From Actinomycetes bacterium (GTDB lineage: Bacteria; Actinomycetota; Actinomycetes; Mycobacteriales; Mycobacteriaceae), in assembly GCA_023404955.1 (NCBI GenBank), contig JAEXZY010000121.1, positions 241,549 through 305,548 of the forward strand: 64,000 nucleotides of DNA, read 5' to 3'. Each line of letters starts with the position of its first letter. The first letter of the stretch is position 1. This document shows, piece by piece, positions 50,369 to 58,670 of this stretch. The position numbers and the translations under genes were made by a program. The notes under the pieces are model-generated. The model was not told the DNA's origin and searched no databases. It was given only the letters and a program-made list of their open reading frames with translations.

Positions 50369-52245
50369 CGGGTGACGCTCTCTACCCGTTCAGCGCACTG
50401 GTCGGACACGACCGGCTGAAGCTCGCTCTCGTGCTGTGTGCGGTGCGCCCCGACATCGGCGGAGTGCTGATACGCGGAGAGAAGGGCACCGCCAAATCGA
50501 CGGCGGTGCGCGGCTTGGCGCAGGTGCTGACGCAGTCGTTCCGCATCGCCGGCAGTGCCGGGGGACATCTGGTCGAGCTTCCGATCGGGGCGACCGAAGA
50601 CCGGGTGGTCGGCTCGCTGGATCTGCAGAAGGTGCTGCGCGACGGCGAGCACGCCTTCTCGCCGGGCCTGCTGGCGCGGGCGCACCGCGGCGTCCTGTAC
50701 GTCGACGAGGTCAACCTGCTCCACGACCATCTGGTCGACGTGCTGCTCGACGCGGCGGCGATGGGTCGGGTGCACGTCGAGCGGGACGGGGTCTCGCACA
50801 GCCACGAGGCACGGTTCGTGCTGATCGGCACTATGAATCCTGAGGAGGGAGAACTGCGTCCGCAGCTGCTGGACCGATTCGGGCTGACCGTGGACGTGGT
50901 CGCCTCCCGCGACGTCGACGTCCGCGCCGAGGTGATCCGCCAGCGATTGGCCTACGAGGCCGATCCCGCCTCCTTCGTCACTCGCTACGCCGACGCGGAC
51001 GCCGAGCTGGCCGGGCACATCGCCGACGCGCGCGCCCGGGTGGCCGATGTGATGTTGCCCGACAGCGAATTACGGCGCATCGCCGCCCTCTGCGCGGCGT
51101 TCGACGTGGACGGGATGCGCGCCGACCTGGTCGTGGCGCGCACCGCGGTGGCCCATGCGGCGTGGCGCGGCGCGGCCGAGGTCGCCGAGCAGGACGTGCG
51201 GGTGGCCGCCGAACTGGCGCTGCCGCACCGTCGCCGGCGTGATCCGTTCGACGATCCGGGTCTCGATGAGGGCCGGCTCGATGACGCGATGGCGCAGGCG
51301 GGCGAGGCGGCCGACGACGCGTCGGGGCCGGATTCCGACCCGGATCCCGACCCGCCCGGTGGCGGCGCACCCTCGCCTGGCGAGGCCACTGACGCCGATA
51401 CCGCTGGGCCGCAAGCATCGTCACCACCACCGACGCGGCCCAGCGCGCCGCCGGCTGCCGCGTTTCGGACCAGGGCGCTGGTGGTGCCCGGGGTCGGCGA
51501 CGGGGCACCCGGCCGTCGGTCACGGGCCCGCAACCGCACCGGCACGGTCGTCGCTGCCACCACTGACGCGCACGCCGGTCACGGGATGCACGTGTTCGGC
51601 ACGTTGCTCGCAGCCGCGGGTCGGCACAGCGGGCCGGGCAGGCTGCGACCCACCCCCGACGACCTGCGGCGTGCTGTACGGGAAGGCCGCGAGGGCAACC
51701 TGGTGATCTTCGTCGTCGACGCGTCGGGCTCCATGGCCGCACGGGACCGGATGTCGGCGGTTAGCGGCGCCACCCTGTCGCTGCTGCGCGATGCCTACCA
51801 GCGTCGCGACAAGGTCGCGGTGATCACGTTCCGCGGTCAGGATGCCCGGGTCCTGCTGCCGCCGACGTCGTCGGTCTACGTGGCCAGCACGCGGTTGGCG
51901 CGCTTCGACACCGGCGGGCGGACACCGCTGGCGCAGGGGCTGCTGGCCGCGCGCGACATGGTGGTCCGCGAACGCGCGCGTGACCGGGCGAGACGCAGCC
52001 TGGTGGTGGTGCTCACCGACGGGCGAGCGACCGGCGGTCCCGATCCGTTGGGCCGCACCGCCGCAGCGGCGGCCCGACTGGTCGCCGAGGGCGCGTCGGC
52101 TGTCGTCGTGGACTGCGAAACATCCTTTGTGCGTTTGGGTTTGGCGCAAGATTTGGCGAGGCGGCTGCTGGCCCCGGCGGTGCGGCTGGATCAGTTGCGC
52201 GCGGATGCGTTGACCGCTGTCGTCAAGACACAGGCCGCGGCCTGA
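50365..52245 (+). CDS. Magnesium/cobalt chelatase-like AAA+ and VWA fusion (ChlI-ChlD type, Rv2850c-like)
   Basis: The 626-residue protein joins an AAA+ ATPase with a von Willebrand A domain. The Walker A lysine is Lys44 in RGEKGTAKST, Walker B is GVLYVDEVNLLHDH, and a sensor segment IGTMNPEEGELRPQLLDRFGL follows. After an acidic/proline-rich linker (about 310-370) the VWA domain has an intact MIDAS beginning Asp452-x-Ser-x-Ser in VVDASGSMAARD. In this gene order it probably serves metal insertion or handling in corrinoid synthesis, possibly with a CobN-type chelatase elsewhere. GTG start overlaps the previous stop. Confidence 0.9.
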   Translation: MTGDALYPFSALVGHDRLKLALVLCAVRPDIGGVLIRGEKGTAKSTAVRGLAQVLTQSFRIAGSAGGHLVELPIGATEDRVVGSLDLQKVLRDGEHAFSPGLLARAHRGVLYVDEVNLLHDHLVDVLLDAAAMGRVHVERDGVSHSHEARFVLIGTMNPEEGELRPQLLDRFGLTVDVVASRDVDVRAEVIRQRLAYEADPASFVTRYADADAELAGHIADARARVADVMLPDSELRRIAALCAAFDVDGMRADLVVARTAVAHAAWRGAAEVAEQDVRVAAELALPHRRRRDPFDDPGLDEGRLDDAMAQAGEAADDASGPDSDPDPDPPGGGAPSPGEATDADTAGPQASSPPPTRPSAPPAAAFRTRALVVPGVGDGAPGRRSRARNRTGTVVAATTDAHAGHGMHVFGTLLAAAGRHSGPGRLRPTPDDLRRAVREGREGNLVIFVVDASGSMAARDRMSAVSGATLSLLRDAYQRRDKVAVITFRGQDARVLLPPTSSVYVASTRLARFDTGGRTPLAQGLLAARDMVVRERARDRARRSLVVVLTDGRATGGPDPLGRTAAAAARLVAEGASAVVVDCETSFVRLGLAQDLARRLLAPAVRLDQLRADALTAVVKTQAAA

Positions 52246-52257
52246 GAAGGGATTGCG

Positions 52258-52872
52258 ATGCCTCAGGGTCAGCCCGTGGCCGTTCCCCGCGACGGGTTGA
52301 CCACGCGGGCCCGTCGCCACGCTCCGTTACTCGCGGTCCATACCGGCGCGGGCAAGGGCAAGTCCACCGCGGCGTTCGGGATGGCGCTGCGGGCCTGGAA
52401 TCAGGGCTTCGACATCGCGGTGTTCCAGTTCGTCAAGAGCGCGAAGTGGAAGGTGGGGGAGGAGACGGCGCTGCGTGAGCTCGGCCGGGCGCACTCCGAA
52501 CGTGGCGTCGGCGGGCCGGTCGAGTGGCACAAGATGGGCTCGGGTTGGTCGTGGTCGCGCAAGGCGGGCTCCGAGGAGGACCACGCCGCGGCGGCTGCCG
52601 AAGGCTGGGCCGAGATCGCGCGCCGCCTCGCCGACGAGCGTCATGACTTCTATGTGCTCGACGAGTTCACCTATCCGCTGAAGTGGGGGTGGATCGACGT
52701 GGCCGAGGTGGTCGACGTGCTGGCGTCGCGGCCGGGCACCCAGCATGTGGTGATCACCGGGCGCGACGCCCCGGCCGCGCTGTGCGACGCCGCGGATCTG
52801 GTCACCGAGATGACCAAGGTCAAGCACCCGATGGACGTGGGCCGCAAGGGCCAGCGAGGTATCGAGTGGTGA
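52258..52872 (+). CDS. cobO: Cob(I)yrinic acid a,c-diamide adenosyltransferase CobO
   Basis: Transfers the adenosyl group of ATP to the cobalt of corrinoids. The 204-residue P-loop protein has Walker A HTGAGKGKSTAAFG (about 24-37), the WSRKAGSEEDHAAA segment, DFYVLDEFTYPLKWGWID as Walker B region and MTKVKHPMDVGRKGQRGIEW at the end, all CobA/CobO hallmarks. It sits 12 bases after the chelatase-like gene and 31 bases before cobB. Confidence 0.95.
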   Translation: MPQGQPVAVPRDGLTTRARRHAPLLAVHTGAGKGKSTAAFGMALRAWNQGFDIAVFQFVKSAKWKVGEETALRELGRAHSERGVGGPVEWHKMGSGWSWSRKAGSEEDHAAAAAEGWAEIARRLADERHDFYVLDEFTYPLKWGWIDVAEVVDVLASRPGTQHVVITGRDAPAALCDAADLVTEMTKVKHPMDVGRKGQRGIEW

Positions 52873-52912
52873 GCGCAGCGAACCACGACAGACAGGGCTG
52901 CGAGTGGTGAGC
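52863..52912 (+). repeat. 12-base direct repeat spanning the cobO stop and the cobB start
   Basis: CGAGTGGTGAGC occurs at 52863-52874 (containing the cobO stop) and again at 52901-52912 (containing the cobB GTG start), 38 bases apart. It may be a small duplication that created the spacer between the two genes. Confidence 0.6.
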
Positions 52913-54277
52913 ACGCCGGGAATCGTCATCGCCGCGCCGTCTTCCGGCAGCGGGAAGACGACGATCGCGACGGGGCTCATGGGTGCGTTGGGGCGGGCCG
53001 GGCACCGGGTCGCGCCGTTCAAGGTCGGCCCCGACTTCATCGACCCGGGCTATCACGGGCTGGCCGCGGGGCGGCCGGGCCGCAACCTCGACCCCGTGCT
53101 CGTCGGCGACCACCTCATCGGCCCGCTCTACCGCCACGGCAGCGCTGACGCCGACATCGCCGTCGTCGAAGGCGTGATGGGCCTGTTCGACGGGCGCATC
53201 AGCGACGCCCCCGCCGCCGGGGCCGCGCGCGGCTCCAGTGCGCATGTCGCCGGATTGCTCGGGACCCCGGTGATCCTCGTCGTCGACGCGCGCGGCCAGA
53301 GCCACAGCGTGGGTGCGCTGGTGCACGGCTTCGCCACGTTCGACAGTTCGGTGCGGCTGGTCGGAGTGATCCTCAATCGCGTGGGGTCGGCCCGCCACGA
53401 GGCGGTGCTGCGGCAGGGCTGCGAGCAGGCCGGCGTCACCGTGCTGGGCGCTGTTCCACGTACCGACGAACTCGCCGTCCCGTCCCGGCACCTCGGATTG
53501 GTCACCGCCGTCGAGCACGGCCGGCGCGCCCGTGCTGCCGTCGATGCGATGGCGGAGCTCGTCGCCCGGCACGTCGATCTCGCCGCGGTCGTCGCGGCTG
53601 CCCGCAGTGACGTCGCCGACCTCCCGTGGGTCCCGCAGCCTTCCGAGCCCACGGGCGAGTCCGTCACCGTGGCGCTGGCCGCGGGCCGGGCCTTCACCTT
53701 CGGCTACGCCGAACACGCCGAACTCCTCGCGGCGGCCGGCGCCGACGTGGTCGCCTTCGATCCGCTCACCGACCCGCTGCCTCCGCAGACGTCGGCACTG
53801 GTCATCCCCGGTGGCTTCCCGGAGGAATTCGGCCCGGAACTGTCCGCGAACCGCACGGTGCGCGAGCAGATTGCCGCGCTGGCCGAATCGGGCGCCCCGA
53901 TCCACGCCGAGTGCGCCGGGCTGACGTACCTCGCCGACTACCTCGACGGCCATCCCATGTGCGGTGTGATCGCCGGGTCGGCGTCGTTCACCGAATCCCT
54001 GACCCTGGGGTATCGCGACGGCGTGGCCGTCGCCGATTCGTCGTTGCACCGCATCGGCGATCGCGTCGTCGGACACGAATTCCACCGCACCGCAATGCAC
54101 TACGCACCCGACCGACAGCCCGCCTGGCGCTACCGCGGCCGGGCGGGCGCGATGGTCGACGACGGCGCGGTCCACGCGGGTGTGCACGCGGGTTATCTGC
54201 ACACCCATCCGGCGGCTCACCCCGAGGCGATCACCCGCTTCGTCCGTGCGGCGGCACGCTCTAAGCTCGCCGGGTGA
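52904..54277 (+). CDS. cobB: Cobyrinic acid a,c-diamide synthase CobB
   Basis: Amidates the a and c side chains of (hydrogeno)byrinic acid with glutamine and ATP. The 457-residue enzyme has the P-loop IAAPSSGSGKTTIATG near the N-terminus, FKVGPDFIDPGYHGLAAGRPGRNLD, and a C-terminal class I amidotransferase-like domain with the nucleophile Cys in HAECAGLTYLADYL and the end HTHPAAHPEAITRFV. It starts GTG GTG, so the exact start could be 52904 or 52907. Overlaps the next gene as GTGA. Confidence 0.94.
   Translation: MVSTPGIVIAAPSSGSGKTTIATGLMGALGRAGHRVAPFKVGPDFIDPGYHGLAAGRPGRNLDPVLVGDHLIGPLYRHGSADADIAVVEGVMGLFDGRISDAPAAGAARGSSAHVAGLLGTPVILVVDARGQSHSVGALVHGFATFDSSVRLVGVILNRVGSARHEAVLRQGCEQAGVTVLGAVPRTDELAVPSRHLGLVTAVEHGRRARAAVDAMAELVARHVDLAAVVAAARSDVADLPWVPQPSEPTGESVTVALAAGRAFTFGYAEHAELLAAAGADVVAFDPLTDPLPPQTSALVIPGGFPEEFGPELSANRTVREQIAALAESGAPIHAECAGLTYLADYLDGHPMCGVIAGSASFTESLTLGYRDGVAVADSSLHRIGDRVVGHEFHRTAMHYAPDRQPAWRYRGRAGAMVDDGAVHAGVHAGYLHTHPAAHPEAITRFVRAAARSKLAG
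54262..54267 (+). promoter_or_regulatory. -10 hexamer for an internal leaderless promoter before cysG
   Basis: TAAGCT lies six bases before the GTG at 54274, within the 3' end of cobB. It may allow the siroheme gene to be transcribed separately from the corrinoid genes. Confidence 0.35.
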
Positions 54278-55470
54278 CCGACAACGCCTATCTGGTGGGC
54301 CTGCGCCTGGCCGGCAAGAAGGTCGTCGTGGTGGGCGGCGGCACGGTCGCCCAGCGGCGCCTGCCCCTGCTGGTGGCATCCGGGGCCGACGTGCACGTCA
54401 TCACCGTCGCCGCCACCCCCGCGGTCGAGGCGATCGACGGAATCAGCTTGACGCTGCGGGCTTTTCGTGACGGAGATCTCGAGGGTGCCTGGTATGTGAT
54501 CGCCGCCACCGATGATCCCGACGTCAACGCCGCCATCGTCGCGGAGGCCGAGAGCCGCCGCATCTTCTGCGTCCGCGCCGACATCGCCGTGGAAGGGACC
54601 GCGGTCACCCCGGCGACGTTCGAGTACGAGGGTCTCTCGGTGGGCGTGCTGGCCGGCGGCGAGCATCGCCGGTCGGCGGCCATCCGCTCGGCGATTCACG
54701 AGGCGCTGCAGCAGGGGGTGATCACCGCCGACGCTCCCGGCGTCGTCGCCGGTGGTGTGGCGCTGGTCGGGGGAGGCCCGGGTGACCCCGAGCTGATCAC
54801 CGTGCGCGGGCGCCGACTGCTCGCCCACGCCGACGTCGTGGTGGCCGATCGACTCGCGCCGCAGGACCTGCTCGCCGAGTTGTCCCCGGACGTCGAGGTC
54901 ATCGACGCCGCGAAGATCCCCTATGGTCGCGCGATGGCCCAGGACGCGATCAACGCGGTGCTGATCGATAGGGCGAAGCAGGGCAAGTTCGTGGTCCGCC
55001 TCAAGGGTGGCGATCCGTTCGTGTTCGCCCGCGGTCAGGAAGAGGTGATCGCGTGCGCCGATGCCGGCGTTCCGGTCACCGTCGTGCCGGGTGTGACCAG
55101 TGCCATAGCAGTGCCTGCGCTGGCCGGTGTTCCGGTCACTCACCGCGCGATGACGCATGAGTTCGTGGTGGTCAGCGGCCATCTGGCGCCGGACCACCCC
55201 GAATCGTTAGTCAATTGGGATGCGCTCGCCGCTCTGCAGGGCACGATTGTTTTGCTGATGGCGGTCGAACGTATCGAGCTTTTCGCCAAAGTGCTGCTCG
55301 AGGGCGGCCGACCTGCGGATACTCCGGTACTCGTCGTGCAACACGGCACGACGTCGGCGCAGCGGAGTTTGCGGACGACCCTTGCCGAAGCACCGGAACG
55401 CATCCGATCGGAGGTCATCAGGCCTCCTGCGATCATCGTGATCGGGGCGGTGGCGGCCTTCGCGGCTTAA
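54274..55470 (+). CDS. cysG: Siroheme synthase-like fusion: precorrin-2 dehydrogenase plus uroporphyrinogen-III methyltransferase
   Basis: The 398-residue protein combines an N-terminal NAD-dependent precorrin-2 dehydrogenase/ferrochelatase-like domain (about 1-150, with GKKVVVVGGGTVAQRR and VIAATDDPDVN) and a C-terminal SAM-dependent methyltransferase (about 157-395, with LVGGGPGDPELITVRG, ADVVVADRL, VRLKGGDPFVFARG and VVPGVTSAIAVPALAGVPVTHR). It supplies precorrin-2 for corrinoids and siroheme. It is shorter than the 457-residue enterobacterial CysG, mainly in the first domain. GTG start overlaps cobB. Confidence 0.93.
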   Translation: MTDNAYLVGLRLAGKKVVVVGGGTVAQRRLPLLVASGADVHVITVAATPAVEAIDGISLTLRAFRDGDLEGAWYVIAATDDPDVNAAIVAEAESRRIFCVRADIAVEGTAVTPATFEYEGLSVGVLAGGEHRRSAAIRSAIHEALQQGVITADAPGVVAGGVALVGGGPGDPELITVRGRRLLAHADVVVADRLAPQDLLAELSPDVEVIDAAKIPYGRAMAQDAINAVLIDRAKQGKFVVRLKGGDPFVFARGQEEVIACADAGVPVTVVPGVTSAIAVPALAGVPVTHRAMTHEFVVVSGHLAPDHPESLVNWDALAALQGTIVLLMAVERIELFAKVLLEGGRPADTPVLVVQHGTTSAQRSLRTTLAEAPERIRSEVIRPPAIIVIGAVAAFAA

Positions 55471-55489
55471 AGGGATATTAAGAGTACGG

Positions 55490-55495
55490 TAAGGT
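55490..55495 (+). promoter_or_regulatory. -10 hexamer of a likely leaderless efpA transcript
   Basis: TAAGGT lies eight bases before the ATG at 55504 in an unusually AT-rich 33-base gap after cysG, without a ribosome site. Confidence 0.45.
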
Positions 55496-55503
55496 AACTT
55501 GTC

Positions 55504-57108
55504 ATGACGGCTCTCAATGACGCAGAGCGTGCTGCCATCCAACGGGATGCCGAAGGCAAGGGGCACCGGGGCGCCAACAGGGCCGTGCCGGCCCGCATCG
55601 CCGCGGCTGCAGACGGAGCTGGCGGCTCGAGACGCCCCAAGACGCCGGCCTGGTTGCCCTCGCGGCGCTTCATCGCCGCGGTCATCGCCATCGGCGGCAT
55701 GCAACTGCTCGCCACCATGGACAGCACCGTCGCGATCGTGGCGCTTCCCAAGATCCAGGACGAGCTGAGCCTCTCCGACGCGGGACGCAGCTGGGTGATC
55801 ACCGCCTACGTGCTGACCTTCGGCGGACTGATGCTCCTCGGGGGCCGCCTCGGTGACGTGATCGGGCGCAAGCGGACATTCGTCGTCGGCGTCGCCTTGT
55901 TCACGATTGCCTCGATCCTGTGCGGACTCGCCTGGAACGAGGCGACCCTCGTGACCGCCCGGCTGCTGCAGGGCGTCGGGGCGGCGATCGCTTCCCCGAC
56001 CGCGCTGGCACTGATCGCGACCACGTTCCCGAAGGGCCCGGCGCGTAACGCCGCCACCGCGATCTTCGCGGCGATGACCGGCGTCGGCTCGGTGATGGGG
56101 CTGATCGTCGGCGGCGCGCTGACCGAGGTGTCGTGGCGCTGGGCGTTCCTGATCAACGTCCCGATCGGCCTGGTGATGATCCACCTGGCTCGCACCACGC
56201 TGCGCGAGACCAACCGCGAACGGCTCAAGCTCGACGCCGCCGGTGCACTGTTGGCGACGATGGGTTGCACCGCCGCGGTGTTCGCGTTCTCGATGGGTCC
56301 CGAGGCCGGCTGGGCCTCGCCGATCACCATCGGCTCCGGTGTCGTGGCGATGGCGTGTGGCCTGGCCTTCCTGTGGGTGGAGCGCACCGCCGAGAACCCC
56401 GTCGTGCCGTTCGATTTGTTCCGCGACCGCAACCGGCTGTCCACCTTCGCGGCGATCTTCCTCGCCGGCGGCGTGATGTTCACGCTGACCGTGCTGATCG
56501 GGCTCTACGTGCAGGACATCATGGGCTACAGCGCGCTGAAGGCGGGCGTCGGGTTCATCCCGTTCGTCATCGCCCTGGGCGTCGGGCTGGGCCTGTCGTC
56601 GGCGCTGGTCTCGAAGTTCCCGCCGCGCGTCCTGGTGATCGGAGGCGGCGTCCTGGTGCTGGCGGCGATGCTCTACGGCTCGACGCTGGACGCCAACATC
56701 CCGTACTTCCCGAACCTGGTGCTGCCCATCACGGTCGGCGGCTTCGGTATAGGCATGATCGTGGTGCCGCTGACGGTGTCGGCGATCGCCGGGGTCGGAT
56801 TCGATCAGATCGGCCCGGTATCGGCGATCGCGCTGATGCTGCAGAGCCTCGGCGGGCCCGTCGTGCTGGCGATCATCCAGGCGGTCATCACGTCCCGCAC
56901 GCTGTACCTCGGCGGTACCAACGGCCCGGTCAAGGACATGAACGCGGCGCAGCTGCACGCTCTGGACCAGGGCTACACCTACGGTCTGCTGTGGGTGGCC
57001 GCCGTTGCGGTGATCGTCGGCGGGGCTGCACTGTTCATCGGGTACACCGCCGAGCAGGTCGCGCACGCGCAGGAAGTCAAGGACGCGATCGACGCCGGAG
57101 AGCTTTAG
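55504..57108 (+). CDS. efpA: EfpA-type MFS drug exporter, 14 transmembrane helices
   Basis: The 534-residue proton-coupled exporter of the DHA2/QacA group begins with a charged cytosolic tail of about 50 residues typical of EfpA, then about fourteen helices. Motif A is LLGGRLGDVIGRKRTF; GAAIASPTALALIATTFP, VGSVMGLIVGGALTEVSWRWAFLINVPIG (motif C region) and the ALKAGVGFIPF segment match mycobacterial EfpA. It lies between cysG and proS as in M. tuberculosis (Rv2846c). A paralogue follows immediately. Confidence 0.92.
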   Translation: MTALNDAERAAIQRDAEGKGHRGANRAVPARIAAAADGAGGSRRPKTPAWLPSRRFIAAVIAIGGMQLLATMDSTVAIVALPKIQDELSLSDAGRSWVITAYVLTFGGLMLLGGRLGDVIGRKRTFVVGVALFTIASILCGLAWNEATLVTARLLQGVGAAIASPTALALIATTFPKGPARNAATAIFAAMTGVGSVMGLIVGGALTEVSWRWAFLINVPIGLVMIHLARTTLRETNRERLKLDAAGALLATMGCTAAVFAFSMGPEAGWASPITIGSGVVAMACGLAFLWVERTAENPVVPFDLFRDRNRLSTFAAIFLAGGVMFTLTVLIGLYVQDIMGYSALKAGVGFIPFVIALGVGLGLSSALVSKFPPRVLVIGGGVLVLAAMLYGSTLDANIPYFPNLVLPITVGGFGIGMIVVPLTVSAIAGVGFDQIGPVSAIALMLQSLGGPVVLAIIQAVITSRTLYLGGTNGPVKDMNAAQLHALDQGYTYGLLWVAAVAVIVGGAALFIGYTAEQVAHAQEVKDAIDAGEL

Positions 57109-57147
57109 CTCGACATCGGGCAGTAGAGAGCTTTAGCTCGACACCGG
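57099..57147 (+). repeat. 21-base near-perfect direct repeat at the end of efpA
   Basis: The 21 bases at 57099-57119, which include the last codons and stop of efpA (core GAGCTTTAGCTC), recur at 57127-57147 with one mismatch, 28 bases on. Each copy contains the short palindrome GAGCT-TT-AGCTC. It looks like a tandem duplication of the gene end. Confidence 0.75.
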
Positions 57148-57164
57148 CCCTCTCGGCTCACCGG

Positions 57165-57170
57165 TAGGGT
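57165..57170 (+). promoter_or_regulatory. -10 hexamer before the second exporter gene
   Basis: TAGGGT lies eight bases before the ATG at 57179 and no ribosome site is seen, so the paralogue probably has its own leaderless promoter. Confidence 0.45.
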
Positions 57171-57178
57171 GGCGAACC

Positions 57179-58648
57179 ATGTCCTCCCGGGCCCCGCTGG
57201 CGTCCTCGTTGGGCATCGCGATCGTCGCGATCACCGGCATGCAGTTGATGGCCACGCTCGACGGCACCATCGTGATCGTCGCGCTGCCGCGCATGCAGGC
57301 CGAGCTGGGCCTCTCCGATGCGGGTAAGAGCTGGGTGATCACGGCCTACGTGCTGGCCTTCGGCGGGCTGCTGTTGCTCGGCGGCCGCATCGGTGACGCC
57401 ATCGGCCACAAGCGCGCTTTCCTGTCCGGGGTCGGGGTGTTCACGATCGCGTCGCTGGTCTGCGGGCTCGCCAACGACGAGGCCACGCTGGTGATCGCCC
57501 GCGCGGTCCAGGGCATCGGCGCCGCGGTGGCCGCTCCCACCGGGCTCGCGCTGATCGCGACCACCTACGCCGTCGGAGGGCCGCGCAACCGCGCGCTGGC
57601 CGTGTCAGCGGCCATGCAGGGGCTGGGTTCAGTCCTCGGGCTCGTCCTGGGCGGCGCCGTCACCGGCATCTCGTGGCGGCTGGCGTTCCTGGTCAACGTG
57701 CCGATCGGCATCGTGATCATCGCGATCACGGTGTTGAGGCTGAACGAGACCCACCTCGAGCGAATCAAGCTGGACATCACGGGTGCGCTGCTGGCCACGC
57801 TCGCGTGCACGTCGGCGGTGCTGGTGTTCACCCAGGGTCCGGCCTTGGGCTGGGTCGATCCGTGGGTGATCGGCGCCGCCGTCGCGGCCATCGTGTTCTT
57901 CGTCGCGTTCCTGCTGGACGAGCGCGGCGCCGACAACCCGCTCGTGCCGCTGTCGATCTTCGACAACCGGCACCGCGTCGCGTCGTTCGTCGCGTACTTC
58001 ATGGCCGGTGGAGTGATGCTGACGCTGTCGGTGATGATCGGTCTGCTGGTGCAGGACGTCCTGGGGTACTCGCCGTTGCGGGCGGGCATCAGCTTCCTGC
58101 CGTTCGCGGCGGCCTTCGTGGTCGGCAACGTGATCGCCACCGTTGTCGCGCCCCGGATCGCGCCGCGCTGGGTGATCCTCGGCGGCGGCGTGCTCGTGCT
58201 GCTGGCCATGCTCTACGGGTCCACGCTGGATCGATCGATACCGTATTTCCCCGACCTGTTCGTGCCCGTGGTGGTCGGCGGCCTCGGTATCGGCGTGATC
58301 TCGGTGATCCTGCCGCTGTGTCTGCTGGCCAACGTGCCGGCCCGGCAGATCGGGTCGCTGTCGTCGGTCACGCTGATGGTGTTCAACCTCGGCGGTCCAC
58401 TGGTTCTGGTGGTGGTCCAGGCCGTGCAGGTCTCCCGGACGCTGTATCTGGGGGGCACGACGGGCCCGGTGAAGGACATGACGGCAGCCCAACTCGACGC
58501 GCTGGGCCACGGCTACACCTATTCGCTGCTGTGGGTGGCGGCGATCGCGATCCTGGTCGGCGTCGCGGCGCTGTTCATCGGCTACTCCGCGCGCGACATC
58601 GCCCGCGCCCGCGAGACCAGGGAAGCTGTGGAGGCGGGGGAGATCTAG
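57179..58648 (+). CDS. EfpA paralogue, MFS exporter of the DHA2 group
   Basis: The 489-residue protein is readily aligned with the preceding EfpA along its whole length (for example SDAGKSWVITAYVLAFGGLLLLGG against SDAGRSWVITAYVLTFGGLMLLGG in outline; shared LYLGG, TG/NGPVKDM and HGYTYSLLWVAA/QGYTYGLLWVAA ends) but lacks the 45-residue cytosolic tail. Fourteen helices are expected. It appears to be a tandem duplicate that has diverged; substrate unknown. Recalled M. tuberculosis has only one efpA here, so this copy is extra. Confidence 0.88.
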   Translation: MSSRAPLASSLGIAIVAITGMQLMATLDGTIVIVALPRMQAELGLSDAGKSWVITAYVLAFGGLLLLGGRIGDAIGHKRAFLSGVGVFTIASLVCGLANDEATLVIARAVQGIGAAVAAPTGLALIATTYAVGGPRNRALAVSAAMQGLGSVLGLVLGGAVTGISWRLAFLVNVPIGIVIIAITVLRLNETHLERIKLDITGALLATLACTSAVLVFTQGPALGWVDPWVIGAAVAAIVFFVAFLLDERGADNPLVPLSIFDNRHRVASFVAYFMAGGVMLTLSVMIGLLVQDVLGYSPLRAGISFLPFAAAFVVGNVIATVVAPRIAPRWVILGGGVLVLLAMLYGSTLDRSIPYFPDLFVPVVVGGLGIGVISVILPLCLLANVPARQIGSLSSVTLMVFNLGGPLVLVVVQAVQVSRTLYLGGTTGPVKDMTAAQLDALGHGYTYSLLWVAAIAILVGVAALFIGYSARDIARARETREAVEAGEI

Positions 58649-58656
58649 GCATCGCA

Positions 58657-58662
58657 TAAGGT
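58657..58662 (+). promoter_or_regulatory. -10 hexamer of a likely leaderless proS transcript
   Basis: TAAGGT lies eight bases before the GTG at 58671, with no Shine-Dalgarno sequence between, which supports that GTG over the ATG four codons later. Confidence 0.45.
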
Positions 58663-58670
58663 GGTCGGCT

